This document shows, piece by piece, positions 11,741 through 21,297 of a stretch of 47,157 nucleotides of DNA. The position numbers and the translations under genes were made by a program. This DNA comes from Cereibacter changlensis JA139 (GTDB lineage Bacteria > Pseudomonadota > Alphaproteobacteria > Rhodobacterales > Rhodobacteraceae): the NCBI RefSeq assembly GCF_003034985.1, contig NZ_PZKG01000026.1, positions 1 through 47,157 on the forward strand, written 5' to 3'. The notes under the pieces were generated by a model. The model worked only from the letters and a program-made list of their open reading frames with translations. It ran no database searches and had not been told where the DNA came from. Position 1 is the first letter of the stretch; the number at the start of each line of letters is the position of its first letter.

Positions 11741-12217
11741 ATGCCGTTATTTGCTGAAAGCGCCGCCGACCTGCCCGACCGCGAGACGCTGCTGTCGATG
11801 TCGGGGATGGAATTCATGCAGGCGATGCTGGCCGGGACCATGCCGCAACCCACCATCGCCGGGCTGTTGAACTACCGGCTGGAAAGCGTCGGCGAGGGTC
11901 GCGCCAGCTTTCGCGGCACGCCGGAGTTCCGCCACACCAACCCGTTCGGCGGGGTGCATGGCGGCTGGTATGGCACGGTGCTGGATTCGGTGATGGGCTG
12001 TGCGGTGATGACCACGGTGCCGAAGGGCCGCTGGTACACGACGCTGGAGTTCAAGGTGAACATCAGCCGGGCGCTGCCGGTCGGCATGGAGATCATCGCC
12101 GAGGGCGAGATCGAGCATTCCGGCCGCAGCACCGCCGTCTCGCTGGGCCGCATCCGCGGCGCCGAGGACGGCCGGCTCTACGCCACCGGCTCCACCACCT
12201 GCATAATCATGGGCTAG
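11741..12217 (+). CDS. PaaI-family hotdog thioesterase
   Basis: Predicted acyl-CoA thioesterase of 158 residues with a single hotdog fold. Seen: the active-site region FGGVHGGWYGTVLDSVMGCAV (HGG followed by the D of the central helix), then the TTLEFKVNISRALPVG strand and GRSTAVSLGRIRG. The N-terminal about 35 residues form an extra helix. GGAG lies before the ATG. The substrate is unknown. The last 11 bases overlap the end of the convergent DUF2235 gene. Confidence 0.85.
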   Translation: MPLFAESAADLPDRETLLSMSGMEFMQAMLAGTMPQPTIAGLLNYRLESVGEGRASFRGTPEFRHTNPFGGVHGGWYGTVLDSVMGCAVMTTVPKGRWYTTLEFKVNISRALPVGMEIIAEGEIEHSGRSTAVSLGRIRGAEDGRLYATGSTTCIIMG

Positions 12218-13298
12218 GATCGGCAGTGCCGTGCCCCGCCGGCAGCCACCCCCTCCAGCGGCGGCGCGGCGGTCCGGCGCTGGGGTGCAGGTATTCGGTC
12301 GGGTCCTGCCCCACCCGGCGGCGGTGGCGCAGCAGGAAGATCTTGCCCCAGCCGGCGAAGGTGCTGGTCATCGGCGCCGAGGCGTCGCAGGGGAAGCGCG
12401 CCCGCCAGCCCTCCGGCAGCTCCAGCCCGCAGCTCTCCGCCCGCTCCAGCATCCAGACCAGCGGGATATTGGCCAGGGGCCGCACCTCGGCCCGGCCGCC
12501 GATCTGGCCGCCGATGTCGCCGTGGCTGCCGCGGAACCAGGCCTGCTGCACGATCTGGCCGTGTCGCGGACATTCCCAGAGCACCGGCTCGAACACGTCG
12601 CGGGTCTCGTCCAGCGCCAGCGCCTGGAAGCCGTGCCGGACCGAGCGGCCGACCCGGTGGCTGTGGAAGGAATGCTGCTCCTCCGTCAGCTTCCACAGCA
12701 GCGGCAGGGTGAAGCCAAGCGCCTTAACCGTGTCCCAGACGCCGACCATCTCGATCATCGCCTCGGGATGGCAGCAGGCGCGGGCGAAGGCGCGGGCGGC
12801 GGGGCGGTCGGGGCCGAACTGGTAGTGCCGGTAGGCCAGCTGCACGTTGCGCTCGGTCGCTTCTTCGCGGGTCAGCAGGCCGACGCGGTCGATCACCCCG
12901 GCCAGCGAGCGCACCGCATAGGCCCCGCGCGAATAGCCGAAGAGATAGATCCGGTCGCCGGGCTGGTAATGCGAGGCGAGATAGCCATAGGCGCGGCGGA
13001 TCTGCCGGTTGATGCCGCGCCCCAGCGCCACGTCGCCAAAGCGCATCCAGCCGCCCCATTGCAGGCCCGGCTCGTAGTAGACGGTGCGATGCGCGCTGCG
13101 CCGGCCCTCGCGCAGCAGGCGGAAGGTGAGCCCGGCATTGGTCTCGCGCCCCGGCTCCAGCGAGGACATGGTGCCGTCGAGGATGATGACATGATGCACG
13201 ACCCCGCGGCGGGCGCCGGATTTCGGCGGGGTGGCGGGCTCGGTCGAGACGACGGGATGCGGGCGGAACCAGTGCCGGAGACGCTTGATCAGCGACAT
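12207..13298 (-). CDS. DUF2235 domain protein (alpha/beta hydrolase-like)
   Basis: Protein of 363 residues with the DUF2235 pattern: VIILDGTMSS near the N-terminus, the nucleophile elbow YLFGYSRGAYAVRSLAGVI with GYSRG in the GxSxG position, and PxWxxHxDxGG-like WFRGSHGDIGGQIGG toward the C-terminus. The domain is shared with type VI phospholipase effectors (Tle1 type), but nothing here suggests a secretion locus, so a housekeeping lipase or esterase is as likely. The start ATG at 13298 is supported by GGAGG. No signal peptide is seen. Confidence 0.85.
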   Translation of the reverse strand: MSLIKRLRHWFRPHPVVSTEPATPPKSGARRGVVHHVIILDGTMSSLEPGRETNAGLTFRLLREGRRSAHRTVYYEPGLQWGGWMRFGDVALGRGINRQIRRAYGYLASHYQPGDRIYLFGYSRGAYAVRSLAGVIDRVGLLTREEATERNVQLAYRHYQFGPDRPAARAFARACCHPEAMIEMVGVWDTVKALGFTLPLLWKLTEEQHSFHSHRVGRSVRHGFQALALDETRDVFEPVLWECPRHGQIVQQAWFRGSHGDIGGQIGGRAEVRPLANIPLVWMLERAESCGLELPEGWRARFPCDASAPMTSTFAGWGKIFLLRHRRRVGQDPTEYLHPSAGPPRRRWRGWLPAGHGTADPSP

Positions 13299-13400
13299 GA
13301 CGCCTCCGTTTCGGGACCGTCGGGTCCGCGGCGTCGGGACGTCGGCTGCACGGGCAGAGCCATCACATTCATCCACTGTTACAGGCACGGGTACAGGGAC

Positions 13401-13438
13401 AAAAGAAAGCCCCCGGCGGGTCGGTTCCCGCCGGAGGC
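13401..13438 (-). terminator. Rho-independent terminator of the decarboxylase gene
   Basis: On the minus strand, immediately after the decarboxylase stop: CCGGCGGG and CCCGCCGG arms (13427-13434 and 13413-13420) around a six-base loop, extended by a further GCC/GGC, then CTTTCTTTTG. It separates this gene from the DUF2235 gene downstream. Confidence 0.9.
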
Positions 13439-13461
13439 CAAGTTTTCGTCGAAAGGCTGAA

Positions 13462-14607
13462 TTACAGCTTAAGCGACAGGACGGTGGCCATGCTCAGCTC
13501 GCCGAAGCCGTTGAAGCGGGTGTTGGTGACGGTGGAATAGGCCCCCATGCCCTGGAAGACGACGAAGTCGCCCTCCTGCACATCGGCGGCCAGCGCCACC
13601 TCGCCCGGCAGGCGATCGACCGAGTCGCAGGTCGGCCCGAAGATGATGCGGTCCTGGGTGTCGCCCTCGCGGCGCTTCCCTTCCGGCGTCAGCACCGCCA
13701 CCCGGTCGATCACGCCGATCAGCGGCAGCTCGGTCAGCGCGCCATAGACGCCGTCGTTGAGGAAGACGTGGCTGTCGTCGCGCACCGCCTTGACCCGCGC
13801 CGCGAGCGTGAAGGCGTCGGCGCAGATGCCGCGGCCGGGCTCGCAGATCAAGAGCGGACGGTTGTCGCCGAAGGCTTCGGTCGCCACGCGGTCGATCAGG
13901 TCGAAGATCGCCTCCAGCTCCGGCTCCACCCCGTTCAGCCGGTGCGACGGGAAGCCGCCGCCGACGTTGAGCCGGGCGATGGTGACGCCGGCGATCTGCG
14001 CGATCTCGGCGGCGGTGCGGATGTAGGTCTCCCAAGCCGCCGGGTCGGTGCATTGCGTGCCCGGGTGGAAGGTGAGCGAGGGGATGAAGCCCGCTTCGGC
14101 CACGGTCTTCAGCAGGTCTTCGGCCAGCTCGACCGTCGCGCCGAACTTGGCGCCGAAGTTGTAGGCGGCGCCCGAGACCGGCAGCTTGAAGCGCACCGAG
14201 ATCTCGCAGCCGTCGGAAGGCACGAGTTCGATCAGCTTGGCCAGCTCGGTCTTCGAATCGACCGACCAGCTTTTGACGCCCATCTCAACGCCCACCGCGA
14301 TTTCGGCGCGGGAGCGGACGGGGTTGTTGTAATGCAGCGCCGCGTCGGGGGCGAGGCGGCGGATCATGCGGATCTCGTAGGGCGAGGCCACGTCATAGCC
14401 GCGGATCCCGGCGGCGGCGAGGTTCTCGATCACCACCTCTTCGGGGTTCGATTTCACCGCATAGGTGACCATGCCCGGAAAGCCGTCGATGAAGCGACGG
14501 GCAGTCGCCTGCAGCACTGCGGGCGAGATGAACAGCACCGGGGTTTCCGGGGCCACGGACCGCAGGTATTCTGCCGGATTGGTCCAGATTGTTTTCGAGA
14601 GTCCCAT
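13462..14607 (-). CDS. Type III PLP-dependent ornithine/lysine decarboxylase
   Basis: Alanine-racemase-fold decarboxylase of 381 residues that yields putrescine (or cadaverine). Seen: PLP lysine Lys52 in YAVKSNP, the SWSVDSKTEL block, FHPGTQC, the phosphate-binding LNVGGGFPS and EPGR, and the C-terminal GPTCDSVDRLPG with the active-site cysteine from the second subunit. The ATG at 14607 gives the normal family N-terminus; an open frame extends upstream but is not conserved-looking. Ornithine versus lysine preference cannot be read from the motifs. It is divergent from an AsnC-family regulator that may control it. Confidence 0.93.
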   Translation of the reverse strand: MGLSKTIWTNPAEYLRSVAPETPVLFISPAVLQATARRFIDGFPGMVTYAVKSNPEEVVIENLAAAGIRGYDVASPYEIRMIRRLAPDAALHYNNPVRSRAEIAVGVEMGVKSWSVDSKTELAKLIELVPSDGCEISVRFKLPVSGAAYNFGAKFGATVELAEDLLKTVAEAGFIPSLTFHPGTQCTDPAAWETYIRTAAEIAQIAGVTIARLNVGGGFPSHRLNGVEPELEAIFDLIDRVATEAFGDNRPLLICEPGRGICADAFTLAARVKAVRDDSHVFLNDGVYGALTELPLIGVIDRVAVLTPEGKRREGDTQDRIIFGPTCDSVDRLPGEVALAADVQEGDFVVFQGMGAYSTVTNTRFNGFGELSMATVLSLKL

Positions 14608-14791
14608 CGGCGCATTCCCTTCTGCCAACAAGACGCAAGCCCTCTGCCCATGATGAAAGGGAGTGGGAGGCACCTGCGCGCGGTTATCTAAAACCAGGCC
14701 AGGTGCGTATGAGCCGCCCTTTTCCTGAAAACAAGGATGCTTGAAATGGCGCACAACTTCACCGATCAAAAGTGTAGATTTGCCAGATATA

Positions 14792-14808
14792 TTCGTTATA
14801 ATGACGAA
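14792..14808. promoter_or_regulatory. Candidate AsnC/Lrp operator over the regulator's -10
   Basis: TTCGTTA and TGACGAA half-sites (six of seven positions dyad-symmetric) flank TAA, and the central TATAAT at 14797-14802 fits a -10 element for the regulator starting at 14826. It lies in an AT-rich gap of 218 bases between the divergent decarboxylase and regulator genes. Assignment to the AsnC-type protein is inference from position. Confidence 0.45.
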
Positions 14809-14825
14809 AAAATCGGGCACAATGC

Positions 14826-15257
14826 ATGGATGACCTCGATCGCAACATTCTCGGCCTGCTTGGGGCCGACGCGCGCACCTCGGTGGCGACGCTCGCCCGC
14901 CGGCTGAAGGTCGCGCGCTCCACCATCCAGGCGCGGCTGGAGCGCCTGGAGACCTCCGGCGTCATCGCGGGCTATACGCTCAAGCTCGGGGAATCGGCGC
15001 GGCAGGGGCGGCTCAGGGCCTCGGTGCTGCTGACGATCGAGCCGCGGGCGCAGGCGAACATCCTCACCCGGCTGAAGGCCATCGCCGAGGTGGAACGGGT
15101 CTCGACCACCTCGGGGCGGTTCGACCTGCTGCTGCAGATCGCGGCGCCGAGCACGCAGGTGCTGGACCAGGTGCTGGACCAGGTGGGGGCGATGACCGGG
15201 GTGAAATCGTCGGAGAGCCTGATCCATCTGAGCACGCGGATCGACCGGGCGGTGTGA
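14826..15257 (+). CDS. AsnC/Lrp-family transcriptional regulator
   Basis: Protein of 143 residues: N-terminal helix-turn-helix (LDRNILGLLGADARTSVATL to RLERLETSGVIAGY, about 3-50) and a C-terminal RAM ligand-binding domain with RLKAIAEVERVSTTSGRFDL. The length and layout are those of the small feast/famine regulators. It is transcribed away from the ornithine/lysine decarboxylase, with a dyad over its own -10, which suggests autoregulation and amino-acid-responsive control of polyamine synthesis. The ligand is unknown. Confidence 0.92.
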   Translation: MDDLDRNILGLLGADARTSVATLARRLKVARSTIQARLERLETSGVIAGYTLKLGESARQGRLRASVLLTIEPRAQANILTRLKAIAEVERVSTTSGRFDLLLQIAAPSTQVLDQVLDQVGAMTGVKSSESLIHLSTRIDRAV

Positions 15258-15317
15258 CGGGCGGTGAGGTTTTACCCCACCATCCCCCGCCCCCCGCCTT
15301 CCGCCCGATGCACCGCG

Positions 15318-15355
15318 CATGCACATCCGATGCACAGGTCATGCGCATCCGACGC
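15318..15355. repeat. Imperfect 16-base direct repeat upstream of valS
   Basis: CATGCACATCCGATGC (15318-15333) recurs as CATGCGCATCCGACGC (15340-15355) with 14 of 16 positions equal and starts 22 bases apart, about two helical turns. It sits upstream of the candidate valS promoter. No function is known to me. Confidence 0.5.
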
Positions 15356-15376
15356 GGGGCTTCGGCAATAGAAGGC

Positions 15377-15405
15377 TTGGCCTTGCCCCCCGGCTTCGCT
15401 AGACC
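15377..15405 (+). promoter_or_regulatory. Candidate valS promoter
   Basis: TTGGCC (15377-15382), a 17-base spacer, and TAGACC (15400-15405), 28 bases before the valS ATG. Same layout as the gltX and gatB promoter candidates. Confidence 0.6.
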
Positions 15406-15432
15406 AAGCCCAAGCAAAAACGGGGCCATGCC

Positions 15433-18414
15433 ATGATGGAAAAGACGTTCAACGCCGCCGAGGCCGAGGCCCGGCTCTATGCCGCCTGGGAAGAGGCCGG
15501 CGCGTTCAAGGCCGGGGCCAATGCCTCGCGGCCCGAGACCTTCTGCATCATGATTCCGCCGCCGAACGTGACGGGCTCGCTGCACATGGGCCATGCCTTC
15601 AACAACACCCTGCAGGACATCCTCACCCGCTGGCACCGGATGCGCGGCTTCGACACGCTCTGGCAGCCGGGGCAGGACCATGCCGGGATCGCCACGCAGA
15701 TGGTGGTCGAGCGCGAGCTGGCGAAAAGCCAGCTGCCCTCGCGCCGCGAACTGGGCCGCGAGGCCTTCCTCGAGAAGGTCTGGGAGTGGAAGGAGCAATC
15801 CGGCGGCACGATCATCAACCAGCTGAAGCGGCTCGGCGCCTCTTGCGACTGGTCGCGCAACGCCTTCACGATGGACGCCAACTTCCAGCAGGCGGTCATC
15901 AAGGTGTTCGTCGATCTCTACGACAAGGGGCTGATCTACCGCGGCAAGCGGCTGGTGAACTGGGACCCGCATTTCGAGACGGCGATCTCGGATCTCGAGG
16001 TGGAGAACATCGAGGTCGCGGGCCACATGTGGCACTTCAAGTATCCGCTGGCCGGCGGCGAGACCTATACCTATGTCGAGAAGGACGCCGAGGGGAACAT
16101 CACCCTGTCGGAGGAGCGCGACTACATCTCCATCGCCACCACCCGGCCCGAGACCATGCTGGGCGATGGCGCGGTGGCGGTGCATCCTTCGGACGAGCGG
16201 TATGCGCCGATCGTCGGCAAGCTCTGCGAGATCCCGGTGGGGCCGAAGGGCGAGCGGCGGCTGATCCCGATCATCACCGACGAGTATCCCGATCCGGCCT
16301 TCGGCTCGGGCGCGGTGAAGATCACCGGGGCGCATGACTTCAACGACTATGGCGTGGCGATGCGGCATGGCATCCCGCTCTATCCGCTGATGGACACCAA
16401 GGGCGTGATGCGGCGCGACGATGCCGAGGACAACATGGTGCCCGACCGCTATCGCGGGCTGGACCGTTTCGCCTGCCGGACGCAGGTGATCGAGGACATC
16501 ACCGCCGAGGGTCTGGCGGTCATGATCGAGGACGCCGAGGGCAATCTGGTGCCCTACGTCGAAGCCAAGAAGATCATGCAGCCGTTCGGCGACCGCTCGA
16601 AGGTGGTCATCGAGCCGATGCTGACCGACCAGTGGTTCGTCGATACCGCGAAGATCGTGCAGCCCGCCATCGACGCCGTTCGCAATGGCGACACCGAGAT
16701 CCTGCCGGAGCGCGATGCGAAGGTGTATTTCCACTGGCTGGAGAACATCGAGCCCTGGTGCATCTCGCGTCAGCTGTGGTGGGGGCATCAGATTCCGGTG
16801 TGGTACGGGCTCGACATCTGGCCGACCGGCTTCCGCGATGACGAGGGCGATCAGGCGCTGGACGAGGTGGAGATCTTCCGCCTGCTGTCGGACGGCGCCT
16901 TCAACCACGCGGGACCGGTGCATCATTGCGCTGCCGATCTGGCGGGCGTGGAGGCGAAGTTCCTTGACGATGTCGCCGCCCTGCCCGCGCCGCTGAACCA
17001 TGCCCGCATCGTCGAGGTGGCCGACCGGGCCGAGGCGATCGACCGGCTGGCCGAGAGCCTGGCGCAGTACAACCTCAGCCAGGACCCGACGCAGCTGGTC
17101 TATCCGGTCTGGCGCGACCCGGATGTGCTCGACACCTGGTTCTCCTCGGGACTCTGGCCGATCGGCACGCTGGGCTGGCCGGAGGCGACGCCGGAGCTCG
17201 AGCGCTACTTCCCGACCAACGTGCTGATCACCGGCTTCGACATCATCTTCTTCTGGGTGGCCCGGATGATGATGATGCAGCTCGCCGTGGTCGATCAGGT
17301 GCCGTTCAAGACCGTCTATGTCCATGCGCTCGTCCGGGACGAGAAGGGCAAGAAGATGTCGAAGTCCTTGGGCAACGTGCTCGACCCCTTGGAGCTGATC
17401 GACGATTACGGCGCCGATGCGGTGCGTTTCACGGTGACGGCGATGGCGGCGATGGGGCGCGACCTGAAGCTGTCGACGGCGCGGATCGCGGGCTATCGCA
17501 ACTTCGGCACCAAGCTGTGGAACGCCTGCCGCTTTGCCGAGATGAACGGCGTCTGGGAAGGCCATGCCACCGGCCCCGCCCCGGCGGCGCAGGCGACGGT
17601 GAACCGCTGGATCATCGGCGAGACCGGCCGGGTGCGCGAGGAGGTCGATGCGGCTCTGGCGGCCTACCGCTTCGACGCGGCGGCCAATGCGCTCTACGCC
17701 TTCGTCTGGGGTAAGGTCTGCGACTGGTATGTGGAGTTCGCCAAGCCCCTGTTCGACGGCGATCAGGCGGCGGAGACGCGAGCGACGATGGGCTGGGTGC
17801 TGGATCAGTGCATGATCCTCTTGCATCCGATCATGCCGTTTGTCACCGAGGAACTCTGGGCGACCACGGGGACGCGGGCGAAGATGCTGGTGCACACCGA
17901 CTGGCCCACCTACGGGGCCGAGCTGGTGGACCAGGCGGCGGATCGCGAGATGACCTGGGTGATCGGGCTGATCGACGAGATTCGCTCGGCCCGGGCGCAG
18001 ATGCATGTGCCGGCGGGGCTGAAGCTCGACATGCTGCAGCTGTCACTCGATGAGGCCGGGCGTGGCGCCTGGGCGCGCAACGAGGCGCTGATCAAGCGGC
18101 TGGCGCGGCTGGAGAGCCTGACCGAGGCGGCGATGATGCCCAAGGGCGCGCTGACCGTGGCGGTGGAGGGCGGCAGTTTCGCCATTCCGCTGGAAGGCAT
18201 CATCGACATCGCCGAGGAGAAGGCGCGGCTGTCGAAGACGCTGGAGAAGCTGGAAAAGGACATGGGCGGGCTGCGCGGGCGGCTGAACAACCCCAATTTC
18301 GTGGCCTCGGCCAAGGAAGAGGTGGTGGAGGAGACCCGCGAGAAGCTGGAACAGGGCGAGGCCGAAGCGGTGAAGCTGCGCGCGGCGCTGGTGCGTCTGG
18401 CAGAGGTGGGGTGA
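15433..18414 (+). CDS. valS: Valyl-tRNA synthetase
   Basis: Class I synthetase of 993 residues. Seen: the HIGH-type motif in [17 protein letters not shown] (near residue 45), the editing domain with [17 protein letters not shown], the KMSKS motif in [16 protein letters not shown] (near 640), and a C-terminal coiled coil rich in Glu, Lys and Leu that ends the protein. Compared with the E. coli enzyme, the stretch between [11 protein letters not shown] and [10 protein letters not shown] is longer, by my estimate several tens of residues. Two ATG codons are adjacent (15433 and 15436) and neither has a clear ribosome binding site. Confidence 0.97.
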   Translation: MMEKTFNAAEAEARLYAAWEEAGAFKAGANASRPETFCIMIPPPNVTGSLHMGHAFNNTLQDILTRWHRMRGFDTLWQPGQDHAGIATQMVVERELAKSQLPSRRELGREAFLEKVWEWKEQSGGTIINQLKRLGASCDWSRNAFTMDANFQQAVIKVFVDLYDKGLIYRGKRLVNWDPHFETAISDLEVENIEVAGHMWHFKYPLAGGETYTYVEKDAEGNITLSEERDYISIATTRPETMLGDGAVAVHPSDERYAPIVGKLCEIPVGPKGERRLIPIITDEYPDPAFGSGAVKITGAHDFNDYGVAMRHGIPLYPLMDTKGVMRRDDAEDNMVPDRYRGLDRFACRTQVIEDITAEGLAVMIEDAEGNLVPYVEAKKIMQPFGDRSKVVIEPMLTDQWFVDTAKIVQPAIDAVRNGDTEILPERDAKVYFHWLENIEPWCISRQLWWGHQIPVWYGLDIWPTGFRDDEGDQALDEVEIFRLLSDGAFNHAGPVHHCAADLAGVEAKFLDDVAALPAPLNHARIVEVADRAEAIDRLAESLAQYNLSQDPTQLVYPVWRDPDVLDTWFSSGLWPIGTLGWPEATPELERYFPTNVLITGFDIIFFWVARMMMMQLAVVDQVPFKTVYVHALVRDEKGKKMSKSLGNVLDPLELIDDYGADAVRFTVTAMAAMGRDLKLSTARIAGYRNFGTKLWNACRFAEMNGVWEGHATGPAPAAQATVNRWIIGETGRVREEVDAALAAYRFDAAANALYAFVWGKVCDWYVEFAKPLFDGDQAAETRATMGWVLDQCMILLHPIMPFVTEELWATTGTRAKMLVHTDWPTYGAELVDQAADREMTWVIGLIDEIRSARAQMHVPAGLKLDMLQLSLDEAGRGAWARNEALIKRLARLESLTEAAMMPKGALTVAVEGGSFAIPLEGIIDIAEEKARLSKTLEKLEKDMGGLRGRLNNPNFVASAKEEVVEETREKLEQGEAEAVKLRAALVRLAEVG

Positions 18415-18740
18415 GCCTCATGGGCTGGCTGGACCGGATCGCGGAACGGCAGATGCTGAAGGCCCGGGCCGAGGGCAAGCTCTCGGGGCTGGAGGGCGAG
18501 GGGAAACCCCTGCCCGACCGGCCCGCCGCGGGCGCCGATGCCGTGGGCTTCGGCATCATGGCGGCGGCGGGGGTGGTGCCCGAGGAGATCGTGCTGAAGA
18601 AGCAGGCTCAGGCGCAGCGCGCGGTTCTGGCCGGGCTCACCGATCCGGCGGAGCGCAAGGCGGCGATGGCGGAACTGGCGCGGCTGGAGATGCGGCAGGC
18701 CATAGCCGAAGAGGCGCGACGGCGCTTCATGAAGGGCTGA
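18411..18740 (+). CDS. DUF1992 (DnaJC28-like) domain protein
   Basis: Small protein of about 109 residues matching the DUF1992 pattern: [26 protein letters not shown] near the N-terminus and a mainly helical, charged remainder. The domain is shared with DnaJ homolog subfamily C member 28, though no J domain is present; its role is unknown. GTG 18411 overlaps the valS stop (GTGA), implying coupling; ATG 18420 is an alternative start. Confidence 0.8.
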   Translation: MSLMGWLDRIAERQMLKARAEGKLSGLEGEGKPLPDRPAAGADAVGFGIMAAAGVVPEEIVLKKQAQAQRAVLAGLTDPAERKAAMAELARLEMRQAIAEEARRRFMKG

Positions 18741-18908
18741 CGCGCGGGGTCAGGACAGGCTGACGCGGGTCTCTCCCTGACGGAAAGCCATAGCGGCAGG
18801 TCGGGCAAGGCATCGGGGCCGCTCCTGCGGCTTCCGGTCCGGCAGATCGTGAGGGCCTTCCGCAAGCATCCTTCGCAAGCAATCACCGCAAAGCCTGCCG
18901 CCGATGTC

Positions 18909-19511
18909 TCAGCCGCGCAGGCCGCCCTTCTGCTGGCAATAGGGCTGCACGCGGGTCCAGGCGGCCATGTCGGCGCGCTTGTTGGCGTTGCGGAACGGGG
19001 CCCAGTCGCGGCCGAGGCCGAAGCGGCCGTTGCCGGCGACCATCTGGTCGCGGCTCACCTGCTTGGCCACGATCTCCACCGCGCAGGTCAGGTTGGCGCC
19101 GCCATCCTTCAGCGCGCCGGTGCTGGTTGCGTCGCAGCCATGGGCGCGGGCGGTGCCGGGGGCGATCTGGGTCAGGCCGATCCAGCGGCCGCCGCCGCCC
19201 GAGGCCAGCGGGTTCCAGGTGCTCTCGTGCTTGGCCAGCGCCGAGAGGATGCCCGACCAGAAGGCGCGGCGCTCCTCGACCGAGGCTTCGGGATAGCCGG
19301 GGCACCAGGTCTCGATATCGGAGGGGACGGTCATCGTCAGTTGCGGATCGTTCTCGGCCACGGCGAGCAGGGTTTTCTGCGTCCAGATCTCGGCTTCCGG
19401 TCGGAAGTCCCAGCGCATGGCGGGAAGAGTATCCGGTTTGGGGGCTCCCGCTTCGGAGCAGGAGATCGGAAGAGCCAGCGCAAGGCCAAGGAAGATCATT
19501 CGTAACTGCAT
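18909..19511 (-). CDS. Lytic transglycosylase SLT-domain protein, probable exported lipoprotein
   Basis: Protein of 200 residues with an N-terminal hydrophobic export signal (MIFLGLALALPIS) followed by Cys; the PISC sequence is a weak lipobox, so lipidation is uncertain. The SLT-type catalytic glutamate is visible in SALAKHESTWNPLASG, followed by GLTQIAPGTARAHGC, the usual GLMQ-like motif. This predicts cleavage of peptidoglycan glycan strands in the periplasm. The start at 19511 has AGGA just upstream. The 168 bases between the DUF1992 stop and this gene show no further gene. Confidence 0.82.
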   Translation of the reverse strand: MQLRMIFLGLALALPISCSEAGAPKPDTLPAMRWDFRPEAEIWTQKTLLAVAENDPQLTMTVPSDIETWCPGYPEASVEERRAFWSGILSALAKHESTWNPLASGGGGRWIGLTQIAPGTARAHGCDATSTGALKDGGANLTCAVEIVAKQVSRDQMVAGNGRFGLGRDWAPFRNANKRADMAAWTRVQPYCQQKGGLRG

Positions 19512-19624
19512 CGGTCCTGCGTTCGTGGCGCCGCATCCTTGTGCGACGGCATCTTGTGCCAATCCGGCAGGCGGTCTGGCAACCCGTGCAAAAAGCGGTC
19601 GGCGTCAATCCGCCCGTGGCGGCC

Positions 19625-19653
19625 TTGCCCTCAGGCGCTCGCTTGCCTAGAAC
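19625..19653 (+). promoter_or_regulatory. Candidate gatB promoter
   Basis: TTGCCC (19625-19630), 17-base spacer, TAGAAC (19648-19653), 27 bases before the gatB ATG. Confidence 0.6.
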
Positions 19654-19680
19654 CATGCTGCGACCAGAGGGACGATTGCC

Positions 19681-21192
19681 ATGCTTGACCTGACCTACGA
19701 AACCCCGAAGCCCAAGGTGATCGCCGGGGCGAAGCACGACTGGGAACTGGTGATCGGCATGGAGATCCATGCGCAGGTCTCGTCCAACGCCAAGCTGTTC
19801 TCGGGCGCCTCGACCCGCTTCGGCGCCGAGCCGAACAGCAACGTGGCCTTCGTCGACGCCGCCATGCCGGGGATGCTGCCGGTGATCAACGAGTATTGCA
19901 TCGAGCAGGCGGTGCGCACCGGGCTGGGGCTGAAGGCCGAGATCCACCTGCGGTCCGCCTTCGACCGGAAGAACTATTTCTACCCCGACCTGCCGCAGGG
20001 CTATCAGATCTCCCAGCTTTACCATCCCATCGTCGGCGAGGGTGAAGTGCTGGTCGAGATGGGCCCGGGCGTGGCGCGGCTGGTCCGGATCGAGCGCATC
20101 CATCTGGAGCAGGACGCGGGCAAGTCGATCCACGACATGGACCCGAACATGTCCTTCGTCGATTTCAACCGCACCGGCGTGGCGCTGATGGAGATCGTCA
20201 GCCGCCCCGACATCCGCGGGCCGGAGGAGGCGGCGGCTTACGTCACCAAGCTGCGGCAGATCCTGCGCTATCTGGGCACCTGCGACGGCAACATGCAGAA
20301 CGGCAACCTGCGGGCCGATGTGAACGTCTCGGTCTGTCTGCCGGGGCAATACGAGAAATATCAGGCGACGCAGGACTTCTCGCATCTGGGCACGCGCTGC
20401 GAGATCAAGAACATGAACTCGATGCGTTTCATGACGCAGGCCATCGATTACGAGGCGCGGCGGCAGATCGCTATTCTCGAGGATGGCGGGTCGATCGTGC
20501 AGGAGACCCGGCTCTACGATCCGGACAAGGGCGAGACGCGCTCGATGCGCTCCAAGGAAGAGGCGCATGATTACCGCTACTTCCCCTGCCCCGACCTGCT
20601 GCCGCTGGAGATCGAGCAGGGCTGGGTCGACGACATCGCGGCCTCGATGCCGGAGCTGCCCGACGCCAAGAAGGCGCGGTTCATGGGCGATTTCGGCCTG
20701 ACCGACTACGACGCCAACGTGCTGACGGCGGATCTCGAATCGGCGGCCTTCTTCGAGACGGTGGCCAAGGGCCGCGACGGCAAGATGGCGGCGAACTGGG
20801 TGATCAACGAGCTGTTCGGCCGGTTGAACAAGCAGGGTCTGACCATCGCCGAGACGCCGGTTTCCTCCGCGCAGCTCGGCGGGATGATCGACCTGATCGG
20901 TTCGGGCGAGATTTCCGGCAAGATGGCCAAGGAGCTGTTCGAGATCCTCTGGACCGAGGGCGGCGATCCGGCGGAGCAGGCGGCCAAACATGGCATGAAG
21001 CAGGTGACCGACACCGGGGCCATCGAGGCGGCGGTGGACGAGATCATCGCGGCCAACCCGGGTCAGGTGGAGAAGGCCAAGGCGAACCCCAAGCTCGCGG
21101 GCTGGTTCACCGGGCAGGTGCTGAAGGCCACGGGCGGCAAGGCGAATCCGGCCACCGTCAACGCGCTGGTGGCGCAGAAGCTGGGTCTCTGA
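19681..21192 (+). CDS. gatB: Aspartyl/glutamyl-tRNA amidotransferase subunit B
   Basis: tRNA-binding and kinase subunit of the GatCAB amidotransferase that converts Glu-tRNA(Gln) to Gln-tRNA. It has 503 residues. Seen: [21 protein letters not shown] at the N-terminus, [36 protein letters not shown], and a C-terminal YqeY-like tail domain ending LVAQKLGL. gatA and gatC are not in the window. It is followed directly by a ten-base perfect hairpin. Confidence 0.97.
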   Translation: MLDLTYETPKPKVIAGAKHDWELVIGMEIHAQVSSNAKLFSGASTRFGAEPNSNVAFVDAAMPGMLPVINEYCIEQAVRTGLGLKAEIHLRSAFDRKNYFYPDLPQGYQISQLYHPIVGEGEVLVEMGPGVARLVRIERIHLEQDAGKSIHDMDPNMSFVDFNRTGVALMEIVSRPDIRGPEEAAAYVTKLRQILRYLGTCDGNMQNGNLRADVNVSVCLPGQYEKYQATQDFSHLGTRCEIKNMNSMRFMTQAIDYEARRQIAILEDGGSIVQETRLYDPDKGETRSMRSKEEAHDYRYFPCPDLLPLEIEQGWVDDIAASMPELPDAKKARFMGDFGLTDYDANVLTADLESAAFFETVAKGRDGKMAANWVINELFGRLNKQGLTIAETPVSSAQLGGMIDLIGSGEISGKMAKELFEILWTEGGDPAEQAAKHGMKQVTDTGAIEAAVDEIIAANPGQVEKAKANPKLAGWFTGQVLKATGGKANPATVNALVAQKLGL

Positions 21193-21193
21193 T

Positions 21194-21219
21194 CCGGCGC
21201 GGTTCCGCCACCGCGCCGG
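21194..21219 (+). terminator. Hairpin directly after gatB (no U-tract)
   Basis: CCGGCGCGGT (21194-21203) and ACCGCGCCGG (21210-21219) pair perfectly around a six-base loop, starting two bases after the stop codon. There is no T run, so it may act as an mRNA 3' end stabiliser or a Rho-assisted stop rather than a classical terminator. Confidence 0.6.
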
Positions 21220-21238
21220 GGCCGTGGATCGGGAGGGC

Positions 21239-21268
21239 TTGGCGGCAAATGCCGAGTCCGGTTAGCAT
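21239..21268 (+). promoter_or_regulatory. Candidate promoter of the DUF4177 gene
   Basis: TTGGCG (21239-21244) and TAGCAT (21263-21268) with an 18-base spacer, 29 bases before the ATG. Confidence 0.45.
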
Positions 21269-21297
21269 GGTTTTTTTGACCGAGCAGGGGGACGGCG

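Noticed and set aside
15258-15432. T-box leader upstream of valS
   Set aside because: No T-box sequence and no terminator/antiterminator; T-boxes are not expected in this lineage.
15064-18006. A very long open frame on the minus strand opposite valS, about 980 codons
   Set aside because: It is Arg/His/Gly-rich shadow sequence from GC-rich coding on the plus strand; valS shows full motif conservation and no protein signature is visible in the antisense frame.
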